Position numbers and translations under genes: made by a program
The notes under the pieces: generated by a model
What the model saw: the letters and a program-made list of their open reading frames with translations, nothing else
Told to the model about the DNA's origin: nothing
The model's database searches: none
DNA from: Cognatishimia sp. 1_MG-2023
GTDB taxonomy: Bacteria > Pseudomonadota > Alphaproteobacteria > Rhodobacterales > Rhodobacteraceae
Direction: 5' to 3'
DNA: 64,000 nucleotides
Assembly: GCF_030548175.1 (NCBI RefSeq)
Contig: NZ_JAUORX010000001.1
Coordinates: 372,001 to 436,000 of the forward strand
Shown here: positions 19,306 through 28,390 of the stretch, one piece after another
Position numbering within the stretch: the stretch's first letter is position 1
Layout of the letters: every line of letters begins with the position of its first letter

Positions 19306-19941
19306 ATGGCGGACATAACGCCAGCGATGCTAATGCGCGCCTACTCCATGGGGGTATTTCCCATGTCAGAACATCGGGACGATCCGGAAATCTTCTGGGT
19401 CGACCCCAAGCGCCGCGGCGTCTTCCCTCTTGATCAATTCCACATTTCACGCAGCTTGGCGAAACGCATTCGCTCGGGCATATTTAGCGTTACGATTAAT
19501 CAAGCTTTCGATGCCGTCGTCGATGGCTGCGCAGATCGCGAAGACACATGGATCAACTCCGAAATCCGCAAGCTTTACATCGCCTTACACGACAGATCTC
19601 AAGCGCACTCAATCGAAGTTTGGCAAGATGACAAACTAGTCGGCGGTGTCTACGGTGTCACACTAGGGGCTGCGTTTTTTGGCGAAAGCATGTTCTCACG
19701 CGCGACTGACTCTAGCAAAGTTGCCTTGGCCTTTTTGATCGCTCACCTGAACAGGTCCGGGTATTTACTGTTTGATACACAGTTCATTACACCACATCTG
19801 GCATCGCTTGGCGCTATCGAAATCACACGCGCGAGCTACCACAAGCAACTATCCGAAGCGATCACACGCAGCGCAGATTTTACAGCTTATTCGCTACCGT
19901 CAGCAGATGATGTTGTACAACGCAGAACCCAAATATCATAA
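19306..19941 (+). CDS. aat: Leucyl/phenylalanyl-tRNA-protein transferase
   Basis: N-end-rule enzyme, 211 residues, which adds Leu or Phe from tRNA to N-terminal Arg/Lys of substrates, marking them for ClpS/ClpAP. Recognised by the N-terminal AYSMGVFPM and WVDPKRRGVFPLDQFHISRSL blocks and the GAAFFGESMFSRATDSSKVAL core. It starts 21 bases after accC. Its last 55 bases overlap the convergent DUF2155 gene tail to tail. Confidence 0.95.
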   Translation: MADITPAMLMRAYSMGVFPMSEHRDDPEIFWVDPKRRGVFPLDQFHISRSLAKRIRSGIFSVTINQAFDAVVDGCADREDTWINSEIRKLYIALHDRSQAHSIEVWQDDKLVGGVYGVTLGAAFFGESMFSRATDSSKVALAFLIAHLNRSGYLLFDTQFITPHLASLGAIEITRASYHKQLSEAITRSADFTAYSLPSADDVVQRRTQIS

Positions 19942-20351
19942 CGCGCATGGTCCATCGCACTCAGCGCTGGGGATGATGCAATCATCCACCCTTGAAACAA
20001 CGGATCACCCGCCGCAGGGCCATCATAGATCGTCAAAAACGCATAGGCTTCGCCGGTTGGGTTATCATCCGGATGGCGGCACTCTGCCAGATCAATCCGC
20101 AGCTGACCAAAGGCCACACTGAACCCGTTCTGCAGCTCCACATCGGCAATCTGGCCGTTCAGCTTATCAAGCCCACGTAAAATCGCGCCTGTACCAGCCA
20201 CCGCGCGGGCTTCTTCCGTGATCTCCTCAAAGATAGGCGCCTGCCGCAGCGTGACGCCATCTTCCAAACCATCAAGCTCTTCGATGATGATCTGCTGCGC
20301 GCTGGCCATAGAGCAGCAAAGCGCCAAAGCTGTGCCCGCGAGCCACTTCAT
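19887..20351 (-). CDS. DUF2155 domain periplasmic protein
   Basis: A 154-residue protein with a signal peptide (residues 1-18, SMASAQ) and the DUF2155 pattern: AILRGLDKLNGQ, the RIDLAECRHP strand and the C-terminal FQGWMIASSPALSAMDHARYDIWVLRC block. Two conserved cysteines may form a disulfide. Function unknown. Its ATG overlaps the stop of mlaD, so it is probably co-transcribed with the NDUFA12 and MlaD genes; this three-gene order is seen in other Rhodobacterales. Confidence 0.88.
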   Translation of the reverse strand: MKWLAGTALALCCSMASAQQIIIEELDGLEDGVTLRQAPIFEEITEEARAVAGTGAILRGLDKLNGQIADVELQNGFSVAFGQLRIDLAECRHPDDNPTGEAYAFLTIYDGPAAGDPLFQGWMIASSPALSAMDHARYDIWVLRCTTSSADGSE

Positions 20352-20794
20352 TCGCTGCCACTTCCAGACACGAACTTCAACAGCAAGGAAATCAAGCTAA
20401 CTGCACCTTGCGTGTCTTCAATCTCGTCACCTGGCTCCAGGTTAAAGGGCGATCCGCCCGGCAGAATTTCAACGTAATTCCCACCTAACAAACCTTCGGA
20501 AGAAATCACAATCGCCGTGTCATCTGGCAAAGCCACTTCATCCAAAACTGTAATCGCAGCATCCGCGCGGAAGGTTTCAGGGTTCAAGCGAATGTCGGTC
20601 ACTGACCCAATCTTAACACCGGCCAAGCGTACATCTGTGCCAACCGTAATGCCTTCGATGGATCGGAAAGAAGCCGTCAGTTCATAACCAGTGGAACGCG
20701 CGGCAAACCCAGTAGCCTGCCCCATGTAAACAACAAACCCGATTGCAGCCGCAAGAACGACGCCACCGACAACGATTTCAGTTTTTTGCGCCAT
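20348..20794 (-). CDS. mlaD: MlaD-like MCE-domain lipid transport protein
   Basis: A 148-residue protein with one N-terminal membrane anchor (about residues 7-25) and a single MCE domain (about 37-115, including GITVGTDVRLAGVKIGSV and SEGLLGGNYVEI). It matches MlaD, the periplasmic hexamer of the Mla phospholipid transporter that keeps outer-membrane lipid asymmetry. The C-terminal hydrophobic helix SLISLLLKFVSG fits the central pore helix. The MlaE/MlaF partners are not in the window. Confidence 0.9.
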   Translation of the reverse strand: MAQKTEIVVGGVVLAAAIGFVVYMGQATGFAARSTGYELTASFRSIEGITVGTDVRLAGVKIGSVTDIRLNPETFRADAAITVLDEVALPDDTAIVISSEGLLGGNYVEILPGGSPFNLEPGDEIEDTQGAVSLISLLLKFVSGSGSE

Positions 20795-20805
20795 AATTCA
20801 GGTCG

Positions 20806-21189
20806 TTATTCTGGTTGCCAGGCTTCGTAGTCGGAACGCTCAGCAGGCGTACCCGATCGAATCGAACCAGCCGGCGCATAGGCCATCGCAGTACCGGTAA
20901 GGTTTTCCTGATGCGGCTTTTCCCAAGACTTGTGCTTCAACGGTTTGTCCGTTGGCAACTCGTCAAATGTATGGTGCAGCCAACCATGCCAATCAGCATT
21001 CACACGGCTTGCTTCAGCTTCACCGTTAAAGATCACCCAGCGTTTGCTGTCGTCTTTGTTGCGGTAGTAGACATTGCCTTGATTGTCTTCGCCCACTTTC
21101 TCGCCTTTACGCCACGTGTGAATACGAGTGTTTAAGGTCTGGCCGTTCCACCAAGTGACGGCGCTTAGAATTGTGTTCAAAATGCTCAT
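20806..21189 (-). CDS. NDUFA12 family complex I accessory subunit
   Basis: A 127-residue relative of mitochondrial NDUFA12 (B17.2), a supernumerary subunit of NADH:ubiquinone oxidoreductase retained in alphaproteobacteria. The core [20 protein letters not shown] and the signature [13 protein letters not shown] are present. Start [14 protein letters not shown] is chosen because it fits family length; an in-frame start at 21225 would add 12 residues. First of the three-gene cluster with mlaD and DUF2155. Confidence 0.9.
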   Translation of the reverse strand: MSILNTILSAVTWWNGQTLNTRIHTWRKGEKVGEDNQGNVYYRNKDDSKRWVIFNGEAEASRVNADWHGWLHHTFDELPTDKPLKHKSWEKPHQENLTGTAMAYAPAGSIRSGTPAERSDYEAWQPE

Positions 21190-21294
21190 GGATGCCTCCG
21201 CAAATTCCATTCCCATATGCCCCATCGCGCGACAAAGGTCCAGTGTCAGAACACCTGCTTTTGCACTGTTGCAGCGCTCCGCTTAACATTGCCC

Positions 21295-22323
21295 TTATTC
21301 TTGGCGAATAGCTGCGGACCATTCCCGCAAAAATCGCTTTCTTTTCTGCGCATCTAGAAACACCAACAGCCCCGGTCCAAGTCGGATCGGCTTTGTCGCA
21401 GCTGCCGCCTCCGACGTATCCAAATGCCATTTATAAAACGGGTACTCCGGCACATCTTCAGCACCCCAAGCGCTCAGCAACAAATGGTCAATAAAACCTT
21501 GCGCCAATTCCGTTTCCTCGGCCCCTTTCAACAAGATAGCCGTGCGCAACATCATCGAAGTCACATCTGCCGGGTCAATCACCTCGATCATCCCGTCCAA
21601 ATCTTTGCGCGCCCGCGCGTAGCTGCCCAACACATTATAGGCGACGGCCATTTCACCACGGCTGACTGCTTCGATCATCGCGTTAGAGCTGCCAAACAAC
21701 CTTGCATCCAAACTGCCCATCACCTCCATCAACCGCCAATAGGTTTCGGTCGTGCGCGCATCTTGGGTGGCAAACAGATACCCTGTACCACTCAGTGCCA
21801 AATCATAGGTTGCCACGCGCCCTTCAAATCGCTCTGGATGACTGCGCAACACGTTGATCAATGCCTGCCGATCCCGCGGAATATCCAAGCCCTCAAACGC
21901 TTCCGGCGATACCACGATAGAGGCTTCTTCCTGCGAGAACGCAAACACGTGGTTGCGCCAGTTTCCCCAATCCGGCACCAGCTTCGTCGCGTCAGACGAA
22001 TGCTCTGCACTAAATCCGTCATTCGCCAGCTTGATCTGCAAATCCATCGCCGATGACAGGGCCAGATCAAACTGTGCCCCTTCATCAACAATTGCCGTCA
22101 TCAAATCGCCACTACTGACAGACGTATATTCAATGGCAACCTTAGGATTGGCATCCAAAAAAAGACGCATCAAGGGTATCAAAATTTCGACATCAGCCGT
22201 CGAAATGATGCGTATTTCCTGCCTCGCATCATCCGACCCAAATCGGTACTCCCCCTCAATTTCAAAGGCTTGTGCAGCAAAGCCAACGCAAATTGTTACT
22301 ATGGAAAAGATAAGGTGACGCAT
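21295..22323 (-). CDS. Periplasmic solute-binding protein of a two-component operon
   Basis: A 342-residue protein with a signal peptide (about residues 1-19, AAQAF) and the bilobal type II periplasmic binding fold of the iron/polyamine-type (FbpA-like) families: an N-terminal strand EIRIISTADVEILIPL, GDLMTAIVDEGAQFDLALSSAMD, and AVSRGEMAVAYNVLGS. It overlaps the end of the histidine kinase gene by 25 bases and is not accompanied by ABC permeases, so it probably feeds the kinase with ligand information rather than a transporter. Ligand unknown; a carboxylate is suggested by the TctDE/TctCBA neighbourhood. Confidence 0.8.
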   Translation of the reverse strand: MRHLIFSIVTICVGFAAQAFEIEGEYRFGSDDARQEIRIISTADVEILIPLMRLFLDANPKVAIEYTSVSSGDLMTAIVDEGAQFDLALSSAMDLQIKLANDGFSAEHSSDATKLVPDWGNWRNHVFAFSQEEASIVVSPEAFEGLDIPRDRQALINVLRSHPERFEGRVATYDLALSGTGYLFATQDARTTETYWRLMEVMGSLDARLFGSSNAMIEAVSRGEMAVAYNVLGSYARARKDLDGMIEVIDPADVTSMMLRTAILLKGAEETELAQGFIDHLLLSAWGAEDVPEYPFYKWHLDTSEAAAATKPIRLGPGLLVFLDAQKRKRFLREWSAAIRQE

Positions 22324-23675
22324 GCGCCGTCTCCTCTGTCTGTGTTCTGCAATAGCAGTTGCCCACCATGTGCCTCTACCACTTCTTTTGCGATCGTTAG
22401 ACCAAGCCCAGACCCAACGGTCCCCTCAGAATTAACCCCGCGTGCAAATCGCTCCGTTAGTTTTGTGGTCAGCGCATCCGGAAATCCCCCGGCCTGATCT
22501 GTCACCCGCAAAATGCTACGTTCACCGCCCTTTAGAACTTCGAGCAATATCTCGCGATCCGTCTGCGAATACTTAATGGCATTGTCCAAAATGTTGCGCA
22601 CCGCGTTCTGGATCAGAATAGCGTCGCCATATATCTCACACCCAGCATCCAGCTTCGTCACCAATTGCAACTCTTTCAGCTCTGCCACCGGGGTCAAACG
22701 CGCCACAAGTTCCTCTGCCAAATCGGCCAAGTTGATATGCTCGCGTTCCAAATGGTCCGTCCGAAACGTCACCATCGCATGATCCAACAACTGACCTGCC
22801 GCGCGCGAGCTTTCATCAATCGCTCGGATCATTTCCCGCAAAGACTGCCGATTCTCATCCCGATCCACACGGCGCAACACCACCTCGGCCTGCGTCCGCA
22901 CTGTCGCCAACGGGGTCCGCACCCGATGCGCTGCCTCTGCAATAAAATCCTCAGATCGTGACAAGGACGTCTTAAGCCGCGCCATAAAGCGGTTCAGTGA
23001 CGTCACCAAAGGCACCATTTCACTGGGCACTGGGCCCGCGACGGGCCGCATATCCTTTGGCCCTCGCCGCGATACCGATCCCGCCAACCGGTTAAGCGGC
23101 CGAATAGAAGATTGCGCCGTTAACACAGCCATTACCGCCGCTACCAAAAAGAACCCGGCCCCGGAAAACAAGGCCACCCGCGTCATCTGTGCCACTGTTT
23201 CCGCCTGCCCATTGCGCGTTTGGGCCACGGCCACCGCCACATCAACCGCTTGTCCATTCAGCGATAACCGGCGCGAAACCTCGACCATCCGAATATCTTC
23301 ACCACCATATGAGGCCGTCAGAAAACCCGAAGGTTCCGCACGCCCACGCACAATCTCAGGCAAGTTATCATAGCCGGTCAATAACATCGGCCCGGCCATC
23401 ACCCGATAAAAAACGCGATCATCGCTTACGTTCCCCAACATCGACAAGGCACCATAAGGAATATCAACGACCACCTCGTCCCCCTGCACCGCCGCCGATT
23501 CCAAAATCGACGTGGCCGAAGCAAACAAGATGTTATCCTGCGAAGACTCCGCCAAATCCCGCGCGACATTGAGGACAACGAAAAACAACATCGTCGCCAA
23601 TATCGCCGCACCACTCATCAATTGCAGCGTCAGTCGCCGCCGGATTGACCCAGTGCTGGGGGGCAATTCACTCAT
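22299..23675 (-). CDS. tctE: TctE-type sensor histidine kinase
   Basis: A 458-residue membrane kinase. Transmembrane helices at about 20-37 and 168-186 bracket a periplasmic 2CSK-type sensor domain. The HisKA dimerisation helix carries the phosphoacceptor His250 (AAHRVRTPL), and the HATPase domain follows with NILDNAIKYS, DQAGGFPD and GSGLGLTIAKEVVEAHGG. Its ATG overlaps the stop of the regulator gene (ATGA). By analogy with TctDE/BctDE it should sense a carboxylate and control the divergent tctCBA genes. Confidence 0.9.
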   Translation of the reverse strand: MSELPPSTGSIRRRLTLQLMSGAAILATMLFFVVLNVARDLAESSQDNILFASATSILESAAVQGDEVVVDIPYGALSMLGNVSDDRVFYRVMAGPMLLTGYDNLPEIVRGRAEPSGFLTASYGGEDIRMVEVSRRLSLNGQAVDVAVAVAQTRNGQAETVAQMTRVALFSGAGFFLVAAVMAVLTAQSSIRPLNRLAGSVSRRGPKDMRPVAGPVPSEMVPLVTSLNRFMARLKTSLSRSEDFIAEAAHRVRTPLATVRTQAEVVLRRVDRDENRQSLREMIRAIDESSRAAGQLLDHAMVTFRTDHLEREHINLADLAEELVARLTPVAELKELQLVTKLDAGCEIYGDAILIQNAVRNILDNAIKYSQTDREILLEVLKGGERSILRVTDQAGGFPDALTTKLTERFARGVNSEGTVGSGLGLTIAKEVVEAHGGQLLLQNTDRGDGACVTLSFP

Positions 23676-24337
23676 GACTTCGACATGCGGTAACCCAGTC
23701 CGCGCACCGTTGAAATCTCTACATTTGACCCGGCCAAATGCTTCCGCAACCGCCCAACATAGACCTCAATTGCATTCTCAGAGACGTCCTCGTCATAGGA
23801 AAACAACCGGTCCACCAGCTTCGCTTTTGAGAAAATCTGATTAGGCGTTGAAATAAATATTTCCAACAATCGCAGCTCTCTATTGCGCAATGCGACCGTC
23901 ACCCCATCGACATCTAGCGTCCCAGCAAGCGCATCAAACACCAAATCGCCGAATCGATGTGCATTCGAAGAACTCCCCCCGCGCCGCCTCAACACCGCGC
24001 GACACCGCGCCTCAAGCTCGGAAAAATCGAAAGGTTTGGTTATATAATCATCCGCCCCAAGGTCCAAAACACCGACCCGATCTGATACTTCAGAACGCGC
24101 TGTCAGCACGATTACCGGCGTCTCATCCTTGCGTGCCCGATGCGATTTTAGAAAGTCGCGACCATCCCCATCAGGCAACATAATATCTAATAAAATCAAG
24201 TCGTAATCAGCCGTAGCTGAGAACTCTTCAGCCATCGAAACATCCGGAGCATGATCCACCACATGCCCATCCATACGCAGCCGATCCAAAACCGCGGTTG
24301 CCAGTCCTTCGTTATCTTCAACTAATAAGAAGCGCAT
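23672..24337 (-). CDS. tctD: TctD-type response regulator (OmpR family)
   Basis: A 221-residue regulator with a receiver domain (phosphoacceptor Asp51, in LLDIMLPDGDG; Lys in the ITKPFDF loop) and an OmpR/PhoB winged-helix DNA-binding domain (about 128-218). First gene of the minus-strand signalling operon with the kinase and a binding protein. The 369-base divergent region in front of it is the likely place for its target site controlling the rraA-tctCBA genes. Confidence 0.9.
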   Translation of the reverse strand: MRFLLVEDNEGLATAVLDRLRMDGHVVDHAPDVSMAEEFSATADYDLILLDIMLPDGDGRDFLKSHRARKDETPVIVLTARSEVSDRVGVLDLGADDYITKPFDFSELEARCRAVLRRRGGSSSNAHRFGDLVFDALAGTLDVDGVTVALRNRELRLLEIFISTPNQIFSKAKLVDRLFSYDEDVSENAIEVYVGRLRKHLAGSNVEISTVRGLGYRMSKS

Positions 24338-24706
24338 TCCGTCCTCCCAAACGGCCCATCACGTCGTGACAGGTTTGTGTCAGCTTCGCGTGTTCCCTTT
24401 CAGTCATGGGCGGCTTCCGGGTCGCTTGTCAAATGGGGGGATGATTTGAAACGTTTACGGCGACCTACGGCATGTGACCTGACGCATTATGTTGGACATG
24501 TAGACAGCGCACGTGCACTTTCGCGCGTCGCGCATAGGGGCCAAACGCTTTCTCAATCGAAGTATTCAAAATTCTACCAGATGAAATCTTGTAAGCTTCC
24601 AGTTGCTAGATCAAACATCCATCGCCACAAAAAAAGAGATATTTCTGCAAAATTGGCTGTTCATCGCCGAACAATGCACCGTTTCACCAGAAGGAACTCT
24701 TACACC
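24338..24706. other. Divergent regulatory region between tctD and the rraA-like gene
   Basis: A 369-base gap without a convincing gene. An in-frame plus-strand extension of the downstream gene back to 24377 exists, but its translation is compositionally unlike a protein. The right half (from about 24560) is AT-rich and should hold the promoter of the transporter operon. I see no strong palindrome or RpoN site; TctD-family targets are not defined well enough to mark by eye. Confidence 0.5.
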
Positions 24707-25234
24707 ATGACGCCATCATTTCCGACAGCGGATCTTTGGGACGCAAACCCAGGAATGCTGCGTCGTGTCACATCTGATCTGAAGAATTTTGGTCGAACAT
24801 CTCAGTTCCACGGTCCAATCCGAACCGTTGCTACGATGGAAGACACTCGCCTCGCGCAGACCCTTTTTCGCACAGACGGCCAAGGCGCCGTTATCGTGAT
24901 AGATGGCGGCGGCTCTAGCAACACGGCATTGCTCGGGGACATTAATGCACAGGTCTTAATAGACAACAATTGGGCAGGTATTGTCATAAACGGTGCCGTT
25001 CGAGATGTCTCTGTAATGCGCAAGATGGGTCTTGGCGTTATGGCACTAGCAACCAGCCCAGCGCGCAGCGGAAAAACAGGAATTGGCGCAATCGATGTAC
25101 CCGTCGCCTTTGGCAACGTGCTCTTTGAGCCGGGTCAATACATCTATTGCGATCCAGACGGTGTTTTGGTCAGCGATCAGGCACTGCCTGCCCCGCCGGT
25201 CAGCACACCAAACACGTACCAAGAAAGTTTATAA
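24707..25234 (+). CDS. RraA-fold aldolase/decarboxylase-like protein
   Basis: A 175-residue member of the RraA/HMG-aldolase fold. It has the exact metal/catalytic spacing D-X20-R-D: Asp78 (GDINAQ), Arg99 and Asp100 (NGAVRD). In this family that motif goes with divalent-metal 4-hydroxy-4-methyl-2-oxoglutarate / 4-carboxy-4-hydroxy-2-oxoadipate aldolase and oxaloacetate decarboxylase activity. Annotation as an RNase E inhibitor would be less fitting. The ATG at 24707 has AAGGAA ahead of it. It is the first gene before tctCBA (26 bases to tctC), suggesting that it acts on the imported carboxylate. Confidence 0.8.
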   Translation: MTPSFPTADLWDANPGMLRRVTSDLKNFGRTSQFHGPIRTVATMEDTRLAQTLFRTDGQGAVIVIDGGGSSNTALLGDINAQVLIDNNWAGIVINGAVRDVSVMRKMGLGVMALATSPARSGKTGIGAIDVPVAFGNVLFEPGQYIYCDPDGVLVSDQALPAPPVSTPNTYQESL

Positions 25235-25259
25235 AGTTTGTCTTAAGGGAGGAAACCAC

Positions 25260-26246
25260 ATGACAAAACTTACCTTCACACGCCGTGTGATGATGGCGGC
25301 AACAGCCGCAGCAATCAGCCTTGGCGCACCAGCCCTTGCAGGTGGCCACAAGGTTGTTGATAGCATCCATTTCTTAATCCCAGGTGGCGCAGGCGGCGGC
25401 TGGGATGGCACAGCACGCGGCACAGGCGAAGCCCTGACCAAATCCGGCCTCGTTGGCTCGGCATCCTACGAAAACATGTCAGGTGGCGGCGGCGGTAAAG
25501 CCATCGGGTATCTGATCGAAAACGCAGCAAGCCAGCACGGCACACTGATGGTGAACTCCACCCCAATCGTGATCCGTTCTTTGACCGGCGTATTCCCACA
25601 GTCTTTCCGCGACCTAACACTGGTTGCAGGCACCATCGGCGACTACGCAGCTCTGGTTGTAGCCGCAGATAGCCCAATCCAAGACGTCAATGGCCTGATC
25701 GAAGCCTTCAACGCTGATCCTGCGAAAACTGCCGTCGGTGGTGGTTCTGTTCCAGGTGGCATGGACCACCTAGTTGCGGCCATGGTCTTCGAAGCAGCAG
25801 GTGCTGATCCAGTTCAAATGAAGTACGTTCCGTACGATGGCGGCGGCGCAACAATGGCGGGCCTTCTGTCCGGCGAAGTTCAAACCGTTTCAATCGGCTT
25901 CTCCGAAGCAATCGAACTGGCGAAAGCAGGCGAAGTACGCATCATTGGTGTGACAGCTGACGAGCGCGTTGATGCATATGCAGATGCTCCAACTATGGTT
26001 GAACAAGGCAATGACACCACGTTTGTCAACTGGCGTGGTTTCTTCGCAGCACCAGGTTTGCCTGCGGACAAGCTGACGATGTACCAAGATGCCATCGCAA
26101 AAGTCTATGAAACCGCAGAATGGGAAGATGTGCGCTCTCGCAACGGTTGGGTCAACATTCACAACCCAGGTGACGAGTTCAAATCGTTCTTGGAAAACCA
26201 AGAAAAGGTCATCGGCGACCTAATGCGTAAACTGGGCTTCCTCTAA
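25260..26246 (+). CDS. tctC: Tripartite tricarboxylate transporter substrate-binding protein
   Basis: A 328-residue periplasmic binding protein of the TctC/Bug family. Signal peptide 1-27 (ends APALAGG). Family marks: the phosphate-like ligand loop PGGAGGGWDGTARG near residue 41 and DLTLVAGTIGDYAALVV. The start is supported by GGGAGG seven bases ahead. It binds a di- or tricarboxylate for the TctAB membrane complex. A 10-bp hairpin follows before tctB, which would favour higher levels of this subunit. Confidence 0.93.
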   Translation: MTKLTFTRRVMMAATAAAISLGAPALAGGHKVVDSIHFLIPGGAGGGWDGTARGTGEALTKSGLVGSASYENMSGGGGGKAIGYLIENAASQHGTLMVNSTPIVIRSLTGVFPQSFRDLTLVAGTIGDYAALVVAADSPIQDVNGLIEAFNADPAKTAVGGGSVPGGMDHLVAAMVFEAAGADPVQMKYVPYDGGGATMAGLLSGEVQTVSIGFSEAIELAKAGEVRIIGVTADERVDAYADAPTMVEQGNDTTFVNWRGFFAAPGLPADKLTMYQDAIAKVYETAEWEDVRSRNGWVNIHNPGDEFKSFLENQEKVIGDLMRKLGFL

Positions 26247-26265
26247 GTCCTGCCTTCCACACTCC

Positions 26266-26293
26266 AATACGCCCGGCATTGTTCGGGCGTATT
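26266..26293 (+). other. Intercistronic stem-loop between tctC and tctB
   Basis: A perfect 10-bp inverted repeat AATACGCCCG / CGGGCGTATT with an 8-base loop, 20 bases after the tctC stop. Only a short TTTC follows, so it is a weak terminator or an RNA-stabilising 3' structure. Such elements commonly let the binding protein be made in excess over the membrane subunits. Confidence 0.7.
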
Positions 26294-26317
26294 TCACAAG
26301 AAAGGAAGGGACACCCA

Positions 26318-26809
26318 ATGGCGCTCGATCGCTGGATAGCCTTCATCATACTCCTCATCTGCATCACCTATGCGTACACCGCGTTTTTCACCATGGACGG
26401 CCTTTTGCCTCCCATCATGCAACGCAGCCCCATCTGGCCCTCAAGTTTCCCAAAAGTTCTAAGCATCGGCGCTATTTTGATGAGCCTTGCCATCCTCCTT
26501 GGCGTTGAGAAAGCGCCCGAAAAGGAAGACACCGGCGATATCACATTTGCCCGCCTCCGCGAATACAAACTGGGTCAGGCCATAATTCTACTATCCTTGA
26601 TGGTAGCCTACGCCTTGTTGCTACGCCCTATCGGCTTCTTAGCAGCGACGTTCCTGTTTCTGTTCCTTGGTAGCTTTATCTTGGGCGAACGTCGTTTTGT
26701 CATCATGGGCACCGTCTCGGCCATCGCAGCTGGCACTGTCTGGTGGTTGGTCGACTCGGTACTGGGCATTTTCCTAAGCCCACTTCCCCTATTCATGATC
26801 GGAGGCTGA
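26318..26809 (+). CDS. tctB: Tripartite tricarboxylate transporter small membrane subunit
   Basis: A 163-residue protein with four predicted transmembrane helices (about 6-24, 42-61, 86-118 as a pair, 125-150), the TctB layout. Start MALDRWIAF is chosen because AAGGAAGGG precedes it. It ends one base before the tctA ATG. Confidence 0.9.
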   Translation: MALDRWIAFIILLICITYAYTAFFTMDGLLPPIMQRSPIWPSSFPKVLSIGAILMSLAILLGVEKAPEKEDTGDITFARLREYKLGQAIILLSLMVAYALLLRPIGFLAATFLFLFLGSFILGERRFVIMGTVSAIAAGTVWWLVDSVLGIFLSPLPLFMIGG

Positions 26810-26810
26810 C

Positions 26811-28334
26811 ATGATCGAAGGACTCATTGCAGGCCTTGTAACGGCCTTTACGTTCACCAACATTCTCATGGTTATCGGCGGATGTCTGATCGGGACATTC
26901 ATCGGCATGCTACCGGGCCTTGGCCCTATGTCGATCATTGCGATCATGATCCCGATTGCCATCACCATCGGCGACCCTGCCACAGCGTTAATCCTATTGT
27001 CTGGCGTTTACTACGGCGCGGTCTTTGGTGGCTCGACGTCATCCATCCTCATCAATGCTCCGGGGGTGGCATCTACTGTTGCGACCAGCTTTGATGGTTA
27101 CCCGCTGGCCCGCAAAGGCCAAGCAGGCAAAGCCCTAACTGTTGCCGCGGTCTCTTCCTTTGCAGGTGGTACCATCGGCGCGATCCTACTTGCCATCTTC
27201 GCCCCGGCCCTCGCTTCAGTTGCGTTACTCTTCCACAGCTCTGAATACTTCGCGCTAATGGTTGTTGGCCTTTCCGCCATCGCAGCCTTTGCAGGCACAG
27301 GCCAAATCACCAAAGCTCTGCTGATGACGCTTCTGGGTCTGATGATGGCAACCGTCGGCGAAGGGGTCCTGTTTAACATGCCGCGCTTCACGATGGGCGT
27401 CATGGATTTGCAAACAGGCTTTGGCTTCATCACACTTGCGATGGCATTGTTTGCCCTGCCCGAAGCGATCTACCTTGTGCTTGATCCCAACCGCTCCAAG
27501 ACAGCAGATGGTGAAAGTACCGGAGAAATCAAAGACCTCCGCATCACCCGAGAAGAAGGCAGAAAGATCGCGCCCGTTATTGGTCGCCAATCGCTGCAAG
27601 GCTTCTTTATCGGTGTTCTGCCCGGTGCGGGTGCGACTATTGCCTCCTTCCTTGGCTATGCGGTCGAACGCAACATCGCCAGCAAAGAGGAACAGGACGA
27701 GTTCGGCAAAGGCTCCATCAAAGGCATCGCTGCCCCAGAGTCCGCCAACAACGCGGCTTGCACAGGCTCCTTTGTACCGCTTCTCACTTTGGGTATTCCT
27801 GGTTCTGGTACCACGGCTATCTTGTTGGGCGCACTCATCGCGCTTAACGTCAGCCCGGGTCCACGCTTGATGGTGGACGAACCTCAGATTTTCTGGGCCG
27901 TCATCATCTCGATGTATCTGGGGAACTTGGTTCTGCTTATCTTGAACCTGCCACTGATCCCTTACATCGCCAAGGTTCTTTCTGTTCCGCGCAATTACCT
28001 GATCCCGTTCATCTTGTTCTTTACCTTGATGGGCGCTTATATCGGGCAAAACAACGCGACAGAGCTTTTGATCCTTGTCGGCTTTGGCGTGGTAGCAACC
28101 GCCTTCCGCTTTGCGGATTACCCACTGGCCCCCCTATTGATTGGCTTCATCTTAGGCCCATTGCTGGAAAACAACTTCTCCCGCGCAATGCAGCTTTATG
28201 ATGGCATGGCTTTCATCTGGGAACGCCCAATGACACTTGGACTCCTTGGTCTCGCTGTGGTTCTTGTGGTTCTACCAAGCTACCGCCAGCGCCGCGCACG
28301 GTTACGCGCCGAAGGCGTCGCCGACGGCGATTAA
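26811..28334 (+). CDS. tctA: Tripartite tricarboxylate transporter large membrane subunit
   Basis: A 507-residue TctA with about 12 hydrophobic helices. The family signatures GTFIGMLPGLGPMSIIAIMIPI near residue 28 and FFIGVLPGAGATIASFLGY near 263, together with SANNAACTGSFVPLLTLGIPGSGTTAIL, are clear. It forms the ion-coupled channel that takes carboxylates delivered by TctC. Confidence 0.96.
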   Translation: MIEGLIAGLVTAFTFTNILMVIGGCLIGTFIGMLPGLGPMSIIAIMIPIAITIGDPATALILLSGVYYGAVFGGSTSSILINAPGVASTVATSFDGYPLARKGQAGKALTVAAVSSFAGGTIGAILLAIFAPALASVALLFHSSEYFALMVVGLSAIAAFAGTGQITKALLMTLLGLMMATVGEGVLFNMPRFTMGVMDLQTGFGFITLAMALFALPEAIYLVLDPNRSKTADGESTGEIKDLRITREEGRKIAPVIGRQSLQGFFIGVLPGAGATIASFLGYAVERNIASKEEQDEFGKGSIKGIAAPESANNAACTGSFVPLLTLGIPGSGTTAILLGALIALNVSPGPRLMVDEPQIFWAVIISMYLGNLVLLILNLPLIPYIAKVLSVPRNYLIPFILFFTLMGAYIGQNNATELLILVGFGVVATAFRFADYPLAPLLIGFILGPLLENNFSRAMQLYDGMAFIWERPMTLGLLGLAVVLVVLPSYRQRRARLRAEGVADGD

Positions 28335-28390
28335 TCCCTTCGGGTGCGTAGCCCTCCTGCCACGCACTCGCACTAATCAGAAGGCGGGCC

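Noticed and set aside
24377-24706. N-terminal extension of the RraA-like gene
   Set aside because: Would add 110 residues rich in Arg/His/Ser unlike the family; the ATG at 24707 has a good AAGGAA site and gives the family length.
25083-25259. N-terminal extension of tctC
   Set aside because: Overlaps the RraA-like gene and would bury the signal peptide; GGGAGG in front of 25260 decides the start.
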